This document shows positions 1 to 5,096 of a stretch of 7,776 nucleotides of DNA, piece by piece. The stretch covers positions 1-7,776 of the forward strand of contig CACYBP010000140.1 of the NCBI GenBank assembly GCA_902772625.1, read 5' to 3'. The translations under genes and the position numbers were made by a program. Numbering within the stretch: the stretch's first letter is position 1; each line of letters opens with the position of its first letter. Source of the DNA: Oscillospiraceae bacterium. Its GTDB lineage: Bacteria > Bacillota > Clostridia > Oscillospirales > QAMX01. Below the pieces are notes generated by a model that saw only the letters and a list, made by a program, of their open reading frames with translations, was not told where the DNA came from and did not search any database.

Positions 1-78
1 ACCCCGCGAAAGCCGCCTTTTCAGAAATGCGTTATATAAATGCTTTTCCGTAAAGGACCTCGCGAAAGCCGCCTTTTC
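1..78. repeat. Two-copy 22-nt direct repeat in the non-coding left edge
   Basis: Positions 1-22 and 57-78 match at 21 of 22 bases. The shared core cgcgaaagccgccttttc (5-22 and 61-78) is identical. The copies are separated by a 34-nt AT-richer spacer that contains ttatataa and two copies of aaatgc. The second copy extends into a hairpin: CGCGAAA at 61-67 pairs with TTTCGCG at 75-81 around a 7-nt loop. It lies just downstream of the oxidoreductase stop codon on the minus strand, where it could act as a weak 3' end structure. However, no T-tract follows the hairpin on either strand. The first copy touches the window edge, so further copies may exist to the left. Function unknown. Confidence 0.6.
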
Positions 79-99
79 GCGGAGAGCCCGCGCCGGGGA

Positions 100-1152
100 T
101 CAGATCTTCCGGATGCGCTCGTCCCAGACCGAGACCCTTTTTCCCTCCCGCGCGGAGAGATAACAGGCCAGCACCAGCCGCAGGGAATCCCGCCCCTCCT
201 CGGCGGTGCAGACCGGACCGCTTTCCCCCCGGAGATAGCGGGCGAAGGGCAGCGCCTGCGCCTTGAGGCGCTCACTGTGGGCCTTCGGGCTCGGGATGCC
301 GCTTTCGGTCCAGTCGGGATCGCCGTTTTTGAACCATTTCAGGCCGGGCTGACCCTCTGGACGCGGGAGCGCGGTGCTGGTGGCGTCGCCGTAATACTGC
401 TGGATCGAGCCGCCGGTGAGATAGATCTCGGTGGTGATCTCCGAAGCCGAGGTGGTGAACCCGCAGGAGATTTCGGCGATCATACCGTCGGCGTATTTGA
501 AAAGCGCCACGCCGTTGTCGTTGGGAACTCTGGGATTTACCATGGTGGTCATCTCGCAGCTTACGGTCTCCGGCATGCCGAACATCCATTGCATCATGTC
601 GATGGGGTGGGCGGAATCGTCGGCGAAGATGTCGCGGTTGAATGCCGGTGCGGTATGCCAGGTGTTTTCAAACCCCTCCCACAGATGGGTCGCAAGCCCG
701 TGGCGGCGGCGGTAGTGGCAGACCTTCCCCAGACTTCCGTCCTGAATGATCTCCTTCATCCGGATATTCTGCGGATCGGTGCGGCTCTGCCATCCCATGG
801 TGAATTTGACGCCGTTTCGCCTGACCGCTTCGACGATGCGGTCGGCCTCGTCCATGTGCAGGGCCATGGGCTTATAGAGGATGATATCCTTTTTGGCGTC
901 GGCCGCCTTTTCCACGTAATCGGCGTGGAGGCTGGTCTCGGAGGTGACGGCCACCGCGGAGACCTCTGCCAGAAGCTCGTCCAGCGTCTCAAACGACCGG
1001 ATCCCGAGCTTTTTGCATCCGTCGGCAGAGCGGGCGGCGTCCCTGTCCCATCCGCCCACAAGCTCGACGCCGTATTCCGGGTGGGCGATCCACTCTCCTC
1101 CGAAGGAAAAAACGTGTCCGTGCGCGAATCCGATGATACCGACTTTGATCAT
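100..1152 (-). CDS. Gfo/Idh/MocA-family NAD(P)-dependent oxidoreductase
   Basis: A 350-residue cytoplasmic dehydrogenase of the type that oxidises or reduces sugars, inositols and their derivatives. The N-terminal Rossmann fold begins with GIIGFAHGH (residues 5-13), a dinucleotide-binding loop. The domain's usual E-K-P motif appears as Y-K-P (93-95), keeping Lys94 but replacing the Glu. The C-terminal alpha/beta domain carries DSAHPIDMMQWMFG (179-192), in which His182 is the likely catalytic histidine and Asp185 is conserved in the family. The length is normal. The ATG at 1152 is preceded by AAAAGGGG seven bases upstream and by a clear promoter. The gene is divergent from the GH27 gene, so the two may be co-regulated and act on the same sugar. 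The family is confident. The substrate is unknown, because members act on glucose, inositol, galactose, uronates and glycosides. Confidence 0.93.
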   Translation of the reverse strand: MIKVGIIGFAHGHVFSFGGEWIAHPEYGVELVGGWDRDAARSADGCKKLGIRSFETLDELLAEVSAVAVTSETSLHADYVEKAADAKKDIILYKPMALHMDEADRIVEAVRRNGVKFTMGWQSRTDPQNIRMKEIIQDGSLGKVCHYRRRHGLATHLWEGFENTWHTAPAFNRDIFADDSAHPIDMMQWMFGMPETVSCEMTTMVNPRVPNDNGVALFKYADGMIAEISCGFTTSASEITTEIYLTGGSIQQYYGDATSTALPRPEGQPGLKWFKNGDPDWTESGIPSPKAHSERLKAQALPFARYLRGESGPVCTAEEGRDSLRLVLACYLSAREGKRVSVWDERIRKI

Positions 1153-1159
1153 GACCGTT

Positions 1160-1167
1160 CCCCTTTT
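1160..1167 (-). promoter_or_regulatory. Ribosome binding site of the oxidoreductase gene
   Basis: The minus strand reads AAAAGGGG, then seven bases, then ATG at 1152. This supports that start codon. Confidence 0.7.
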
Positions 1168-1199
1168 CCGATGCCGCGGCGCGGCTTATTTTCACCTTC

Positions 1200-1229
1200 A
1201 GTATACCGCGCCGGGGCGGCGCTTGTCAA
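1200..1229 (-). promoter_or_regulatory. Sigma-A-type promoter for the oxidoreductase gene
   Basis: On the minus strand a perfect -35 box TTGACA (1224-1229) is followed after 18 bp by TATACT (1200-1205), a 5/6 match to the -10 consensus. The expected start of transcription is near 1193, giving a leader of about 40 nt. The spacer contains the inverted repeat GCGCC-gcccc-GGCGC, which could bind a repressor or simply reflect GC content. Confidence 0.75.
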
Positions 1230-1260
1230 TTCTTTTCGGGGCATGGAACAAAAAGCGCGG

Positions 1261-1289
1261 TTGACTTTTTCCCTTTCCCTCTTTATAAT
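1261..1289 (+). promoter_or_regulatory. Sigma-A-type promoter for the GH27 gene
   Basis: TTGACT (1261-1266, 5/6 of the -35 consensus) is followed by a 17-bp spacer and a perfect TATAAT (1284-1289). Transcription should begin near 1296, leaving a leader of only about 15-25 nt before the start codon. Its -35 box lies 31 bp from the -35 box of the divergent oxidoreductase promoter, so one regulator bound between them could control both genes. Confidence 0.8.
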
Positions 1290-1303
1290 GCAGACAGGAA
1301 AAG

Positions 1304-1310
1304 AAAGGGG
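1304..1310 (+). promoter_or_regulatory. SD sequence that puts the annotated GH27 start in doubt
   Basis: AAAGGGG directly abuts the ATG at 1311 with no spacer. The in-frame TTG at 1320 lies nine bases downstream of it, a normal SD distance. The true start may therefore be TTG 1320, giving a protein that begins MKRMKDRMAPTPPMGWNSW. Both starts leave the catalytic domain intact. Confidence 0.5.
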
Positions 1311-2615
1311 ATGGATCGATTGAAACGCATGAAGGACCGGATGGCGCCGACGCCGCCGATGGGATGGAACAGCTGGGACAACTACATGTCCGCCGTCACC
1401 GAAGAGGAGCTTCTCGCCAACGCCCGCTGGCAGGCGGAGCACCTCCGGGATTTCGGATATCTTTACGTGACCTGCGACATCCAGTGGAGCGACCCTCTGG
1501 CCGGGACGGTGCCGGGACTGGAATACCGGCCCTTCGCGAAGCTCGCCATGGACGAATACGGACGGCTTCTGCCCGCTCCCGAAAGATTCCCCTCGGCCGC
1601 GGGAGGAAAGGGCTTCGGCCCCATCGCCGACGCGATCCACGCCATGGGGCTGAAATTCGGGATCCACATCATGCGCGGCGTGCCGAAGCAGGCGGTTTTC
1701 GCCCGCACGCCGGTGCTCGGATGCCGGGCCACGGCTGATGAGATCGCCGATCCCAATTCCATCTGCCTTTGGAACAGCGATATGTTCGGCGTCCGCGCGA
1801 CGCCGGAGGGAGCCTGCTATTACGAAAGTCTTTTCGCGCTTTACGCCTCCTGGGGCGTGGATTTCGTGAAGGTGGACGACATCGCCCACACCGGCCGGGC
1901 CGAAAGCGGCGGGTATGCCGCCGCCCATGAGATCGAAATGATCCGCCACGCCATCGACAAATGCGGCCGGGATATGGTCCTGAGCCTGTCGCCCGGCCCG
2001 GCTCCGGTGGAAAAGAGCTGGCACCTGGCGGAAAACGCGAACATGTGGCGCATCACCGGCGATTTCTGGGACGACTGGAAGGCGCTTCTCAATATGTTCG
2101 TCCGGTGCGAGATCTGGCAGAAGCACGTAGGCCCGGGCACCTGGCCCGACTGCGACATGATCCCCGTGGGCAGGATCGGCACCCGCTTCGGAAGGGGCCG
2201 CCTCACCCGCTTCACTCCCGCCGAGCAGAGGGCCATGATGACCCTGTGGTCGGTGTTCCGCTCGCCTCTGATCCTCGGGGCCGAGCTTCCGAGCCTGGAT
2301 CCGGAGACCGAAAAGCTTCTCACCAACCGGGACGTGCTTCGCCTGAACGCCCACTCTTTCGGCGCGCGGCAGGTCGCCCGGAACGAAGAATACGCCCTTT
2401 GGGAAAGCCGGGACGAGGACGGGGACCGCTACGCCGCCCTCTTCAACCTTTCGGACACGGAGCGGGAGGTCGTCTTCCCGCTGGAGGAATTTGAGGGGGA
2501 GACCTTCCGGGCAAGGGAACTCTGGACCGGAGAAGAGCAGACGGCGGAAAAGACCCTCGCCGCCCGGATCGAGCCGCACGGCGCGCGGCTTTATAAGTGC
2601 AGAAAGCGCGGATAA
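1311..2615 (+). CDS. GH27-type alpha-galactosidase-like glycoside hydrolase
   Basis: A 434-residue enzyme of the clan GH-D (beta/alpha)8 barrel type, expected to cleave alpha-galactosides or related alpha-linked sugars with retention of configuration. The barrel opens with PPMGWNSWDNY (15-25), the hallmark N-terminus of family 27. By alignment with known GH27 enzymes, the nucleophile is Asp189 in FVKVDD (185-190) and the acid/base is Asp251 in WRITGDFWDDW (246-256). The barrel runs to about residue 340 and a C-terminal beta-sandwich fills about 345-430. No signal peptide is visible, so it probably acts in the cytoplasm on imported oligosaccharides. CDIQW (55-59) stands where classical members have D-D-C-W, marking a bacterial subgroup whose specificity may differ from plain alpha-galactosidase. 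It has its own promoter and is divergent from the oxidoreductase gene. The ATG at 1311 or the TTG at 1320 could be the start. Confidence 0.92.
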   Translation: MDRLKRMKDRMAPTPPMGWNSWDNYMSAVTEEELLANARWQAEHLRDFGYLYVTCDIQWSDPLAGTVPGLEYRPFAKLAMDEYGRLLPAPERFPSAAGGKGFGPIADAIHAMGLKFGIHIMRGVPKQAVFARTPVLGCRATADEIADPNSICLWNSDMFGVRATPEGACYYESLFALYASWGVDFVKVDDIAHTGRAESGGYAAAHEIEMIRHAIDKCGRDMVLSLSPGPAPVEKSWHLAENANMWRITGDFWDDWKALLNMFVRCEIWQKHVGPGTWPDCDMIPVGRIGTRFGRGRLTRFTPAEQRAMMTLWSVFRSPLILGAELPSLDPETEKLLTNRDVLRLNAHSFGARQVARNEEYALWESRDEDGDRYAALFNLSDTEREVVFPLEEFEGETFRARELWTGEEQTAEKTLAARIEPHGARLYKCRKRG

Positions 2616-2655
2616 GCCCGGAGGACGGGATTCCGGGAACGCAGCGGTAAATAAC

Positions 2656-2687
2656 AAACGCGCGGCGAAGCTTCGCCGCGCGTTTTT
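2656..2687. terminator. Bidirectional Rho-independent terminator
   Basis: A perfect 30-nt palindrome (2656-2685; half-site AAACGCGCGGCGAAG) is followed by T5 on the plus strand (2683-2687). On the minus strand it is followed by TTTGTTATTTA. It lies 41 nt after the GH27 stop and 14 nt after the stop of the convergent membrane-protein gene, so it can end both transcripts. Confidence 0.88.
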
Positions 2688-2699
2688 GCTTTCGGGCTC

Positions 2700-3392
2700 T
2701 CAGGCGACCGGCTTTCCGGCCATGGCCTCTTGCTCCCGGCAGAGCTTCCGGATCCGGAAGAGGGCCGTCACGGAGCAGATCAGGGAGTAGATTCCGAAAA
2801 CCAGATAGGTCGTCTGTTCCGGGTGCTCGGGAAGCATGGTCAGATAAAGCGCCGCCGACAGGATCCCCCCGGCGACCATCAGGACCGTGTATTCCCGGTA
2901 AGAAAGCATCGTGAGGAAGGCGGTCAGGATCCCAAGCAGGGTAACGAGACTGTCAAGAAAGACGTGCTCCCCGCCGGTAAGACGCAGGATGAGCTGCGTA
3001 AGGAGAAGAGCCAGCGCGAAGCCGCCCGCCGTGAGGATCCGTCCCTTCGCCGGCATCCTCCGGAAAACCGTCGATTGGCCCCAGGGCTTTCTGCTCCAGA
3101 GAACGAAGGTCACAAGCTGGATGGGGCAGGAGACGAGAAGCGCGTAGGCGGCCGATCCGTAAAGCCGGTATCCGGCGTAAACCAGGGCGTAAAGGATCGA
3201 ATTGATCCCGCCCAGAAGGCTTGCGTAACGGATCATGCGGGATTGCAGGAGCGCGACGATCAGCGAGACGTAAAGGGGCAGGATCCGGAAAAACGACTGG
3301 TGAAAAAGGATCCCGGCGGCGGTGACGGCCGCCGCCGTGACCGCCATGCCGACAAGAAGCGGCAGATTGTCCTTCCAGAAGGATTTTTTCAT
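2700..3392 (-). CDS. PnuC-like (nicotinamide riboside/vitamin transporter family) membrane protein
   Basis: A 230-residue polytopic membrane protein with about seven hydrophobic segments, close to the 239 residues of E. coli PnuC. Two stretches resemble PnuC as I remember it. RYASLLGGINSILYALVYAG, followed by ...IQLVTFVLWSRK, corresponds to the N-Y-F-F-G-L-I-N ... Y-A-W-S-R region. LDSLVTLLGILTAFLTMLSY-REY, followed by a hydrophobic helix and then YLVFGIYSL, corresponds to the D-S-C ... A-M-I-L-M-T-R-K-Y-V-E-N-W region. The PnuC E-N-W motif is E-Y here. Family members carry nicotinamide riboside (PnuC), thiamine (PnuT) or riboflavin (PnuX) by facilitated diffusion, and the ligand cannot be decided here. 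The SD is weak: AAGG lies 12 nt before the ATG. The gene follows the propeller gene by 81 bp on the same strand. A YgjV-type membrane protein of unknown function is the main alternative. Confidence 0.6.
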   Translation of the reverse strand: MKKSFWKDNLPLLVGMAVTAAAVTAAGILFHQSFFRILPLYVSLIVALLQSRMIRYASLLGGINSILYALVYAGYRLYGSAAYALLVSCPIQLVTFVLWSRKPWGQSTVFRRMPAKGRILTAGGFALALLLTQLILRLTGGEHVFLDSLVTLLGILTAFLTMLSYREYTVLMVAGGILSAALYLTMLPEHPEQTTYLVFGIYSLICSVTALFRIRKLCREQEAMAGKPVA

Positions 3393-3408
3393 GGCATCAA
3401 GAAGCCTT

Positions 3409-3430
3409 GCCCGGGATGCCCGGGCGTTTT
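3409..3430. other. Stem-loop in the leader of the PnuC-like gene
   Basis: A perfect hairpin: GCCCGGG (3409-3415), loop ATG, CCCGGGC (3419-3425). On the plus strand it is followed by GTTTT and resembles a terminator, but no plus-strand gene precedes it. On the minus strand it lies 17 nt upstream of the PnuC-like start and is followed by AAGGC, which includes that gene's only SD-like sequence. A second, smaller hairpin (GCCCC-gcc-GGGGC, about 3454-3466) is followed on the minus strand by the same GGGCAAGGC. It may separate or attenuate the two genes. Confidence 0.5.
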
Positions 3431-3473
3431 CCTTTCCTGATTTGAGCGGGCCTTGCCCCGCCGGGGCGGAGGG

Positions 3474-4931
3474 TCACCGGAAACGCATGGCGTAAAGCTC
3501 GGAATCGCGCATGGAAAAGAGGAAACGCACGGTCTTCCCTTTCAAATCCGCGAGAGGCCGGTCGAAATCCACCGTCCGGTCGACGCTGTCCCCGAAAAGC
3601 TCGGGCGTTTCATAGCCCTCCACGGGAAGATTATGCCCGTCCAGGATCCGGAGCACGATCCCTCCGCGCGCCGAGGTGCGGAAATTGAGCGAAAGCTCGC
3701 TCCCGTCGAAGGTGAAGGGACGCGTGAGAAGGGTCCTTCGCCGGTAGTCCGCCTTCACCGAGGCGAAGCCGTCCCGGCGGAAGGCGTAGCGGACCAGTTC
3801 CACCTTTTCTTTCATCCAGTGGTGGTTGAAAACGTAAAGCGAAAGCTCGGCGGGCTCGCCCGCGAAACGGGAGGGAGTCTCGATCAGGCCGCCGGCGGCC
3901 GGGTAGCAGTCGCCGTACACCCAGTTGGACCCGCTTTCGGGGCCGGGGGAAAGGCAGGCCTCGTCGAAGCGGAACCAGTTCACCCCGTCCCGGGAGCTCA
4001 TAAAGACGCAGTCGGTCACCGCGAGGCCCAGGCGCTTTTCTTTTTTCATCCGCTCCCGCCGCAAGTCCGCCCCGCACAGCCGGTCGTAATTCCGGGTCCA
4101 TTCCTTCCGTTCCACGTACCGCGTCGGAAAGCCGATATAGTATCTCGTATCAAAGGGATAGGCCGACACGCAGTTGGTGTAAAGCGGGTAATCCTCGCCG
4201 CCGCCGAAATGCAGGGGGACCGGCGCGCTCCAATGGAGAAGATCCCGGGATTCCGAGACCAGGATCCCGCGCACGGTCGTCTCGTTCAGAAGGGAACCGG
4301 GCTCCTCCGGCTTTTGGTGGAATTCCCGGAAATAGCAGCGATACCGGTTCGCGTGTGGATCCCAGTGGAGGGTATTCTGCGAATCGTAGGCGTATCCGCG
4401 GGAAAGCACGCGGTATTTTTCAAAGTGGATCCCGTCCGATGAGGTCATGCACACCAGCGCGTTCCCCGCCCCCTCCGGGAAAGCGCTTTCGTACCCCGAG
4501 ACGTCGGTGGTCGCCATGACGGCCTTGTAGCGCCTTTCCGGGGGACAGGCGGGATTGTCGTCCCGCATGACGGTGAAATTGTCCGGGATCCGGAGCATGA
4601 TGATGTTGTTGTGCTTTGAGCCCCGGAATTCGCATAGGCCCAGGTCCGGCTTTTCCCAATGGATCCCGTCCCGGCTTTCGGCGTAGCAGACGTTGATGCC
4701 TTCGGTATAGGTATCGTCAAAGAGAGACCAGGTCTCGTAATACATCCGGTAGAGGCCGTCGTCCTTCACGACGGTGAAGAAGTCGGTGCTGTCGCCCTCC
4801 CAGGGCTGGTCGCAGACCATGACGATATCCCGCTTTTCCGGACGGTTGACGCCAAGACGGGCGTCGGTGAAGCGCGGATCGATCAGTTCGTCGTCCCAGA
4901 ACGGGATGAGCCCGGCAGAAAAATGCTGCAT
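3474..4931 (-). CDS. Beta-propeller glycosidase-like protein (GH32/GH43 superfamily type)
   Basis: A 485-residue protein with no signal peptide, so probably cytoplasmic. It repeats the blade motif S-x-D-G-x-x-W/F of five-bladed furanosidase-like propellers: SRDGIHWEKP (86-95), SSDGIHFEKY (164-173), SESRDLLHWS (226-235) and SSRDGVNWFRF (312-322). Other conserved-looking stretches are DSTDFFTVVKDDGLYRMYYE (47-66), DSQNTLHWDPHANRYRCYFR (183-202) and GDCYPAAGG (340-348). The last 90 or so residues form a beta-sandwich (LLTRPFTFDGSELSLNFRTS, 401-420, to the end), as in GH32-like proteins. Similar proteins are common in Planctomycetes and gut bacteria and are usually left unnamed. A hydrolase or phosphorylase of a fructoside, arabinoside or similar sugar is likely, but catalytic residues cannot be fixed from sequence alone. 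The start is well supported by a strong SD and promoter. The PnuC-like gene follows on the same strand. Confidence 0.8.
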   Translation of the reverse strand: MQHFSAGLIPFWDDELIDPRFTDARLGVNRPEKRDIVMVCDQPWEGDSTDFFTVVKDDGLYRMYYETWSLFDDTYTEGINVCYAESRDGIHWEKPDLGLCEFRGSKHNNIIMLRIPDNFTVMRDDNPACPPERRYKAVMATTDVSGYESAFPEGAGNALVCMTSSDGIHFEKYRVLSRGYAYDSQNTLHWDPHANRYRCYFREFHQKPEEPGSLLNETTVRGILVSESRDLLHWSAPVPLHFGGGEDYPLYTNCVSAYPFDTRYYIGFPTRYVERKEWTRNYDRLCGADLRRERMKKEKRLGLAVTDCVFMSSRDGVNWFRFDEACLSPGPESGSNWVYGDCYPAAGGLIETPSRFAGEPAELSLYVFNHHWMKEKVELVRYAFRRDGFASVKADYRRRTLLTRPFTFDGSELSLNFRTSARGGIVLRILDGHNLPVEGYETPELFGDSVDRTVDFDRPLADLKGKTVRFLFSMRDSELYAMRFR

Positions 4932-4938
4932 ACGATCT

Positions 4939-4945
4939 CCTCCTT
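4939..4945 (-). promoter_or_regulatory. Strong ribosome binding site of the propeller gene
   Basis: The minus strand reads AAGGAGG, seven bases, then ATG at 4931. It is the strongest SD in the window and fixes that start. Confidence 0.85.
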
Positions 4946-4962
4946 GTGCCTAAGCTTTTTTC

Positions 4963-4991
4963 ACTATACCCGAATCCGGCTCTTTTGTAAA
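4963..4991 (-). promoter_or_regulatory. Sigma-A-type promoter of the propeller gene
   Basis: The minus strand carries TTTACA (4986-4991, 5/6 of the -35 consensus), a 17-bp spacer and TATAGT (4963-4968, 5/6 of the -10 consensus). Transcription should start near 4956, giving a leader of about 25 nt. Confidence 0.75.
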
Positions 4992-5000
4992 GAGCTTTTT
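4979..5000. promoter_or_regulatory. 17-bp inverted repeat over the -35 box: operator or plus-strand terminator
   Basis: GCTCTTTtgtAAAGAGC (4979-4995) is a perfect 7-bp inverted repeat with a 3-nt centre, and the -35 box of the propeller promoter lies in its middle. A repressor bound here would block RNA polymerase. On the plus strand it is followed by TTTTT (4996-5000), so it also has the form of a Rho-independent terminator, but no plus-strand gene runs into it. Confidence 0.5.
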
Positions 5001-5017
5001 GCGGCCGGATCCGCGCG

Positions 5018-5058
5018 AAAAGCGCTCCCGGGCGGCGGAAAGCCACCCGGGAGCGCTT
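5018..5058 (-). terminator. Rho-independent terminator of the serpin operon
   Basis: A perfect 13-bp stem (AAGCGCTCCCGGG at 5020-5032 with its complement at 5046-5058) and a 13-nt loop. On the minus strand it is followed by TTTT (5018-5021). It lies 38 nt downstream of the second serpin's stop codon and insulates the operon from the propeller gene promoter. Confidence 0.85.
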
Positions 5059-5096
5059 ATGTAAATCAGTTCTGCTTACGGAGGACCCGGGAAAAC

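Noticed and set aside
1..78. CRISPR array
   Set aside because: Only two copies are present, the repeat is 22 nt and imperfect, and no cas gene is near. The 34-nt spacing alone is not evidence.
40..1323. 427-codon plus-strand open frame opposite the oxidoreductase gene
   Set aside because: Its translation has no recognisable domain and is low in structure. The opposite strand encodes a clear Gfo/Idh/MocA protein with SD and promoter. High GC content opens antisense frames.
1149..2657. 502-codon minus-strand open frame opposite the GH27 gene
   Set aside because: It is longer than the real gene but runs through the divergent promoters and the terminator palindrome, and it has no domain. The plus strand carries intact GH27 catalytic motifs.
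3409..3430. Plus-strand terminator GCCCGGG-atg-CCCGGGC-GTTTT
   Set aside because: No plus-strand gene reads into it. The flanking genes are both on the minus strand, so I keep it as a leader stem-loop.
3393..3473. Known riboswitch upstream of the PnuC-like gene
   Set aside because: 81 nt is too short for FMN, and I find no conserved core of the TPP or other classes I can recall. Recorded only as hairpins.
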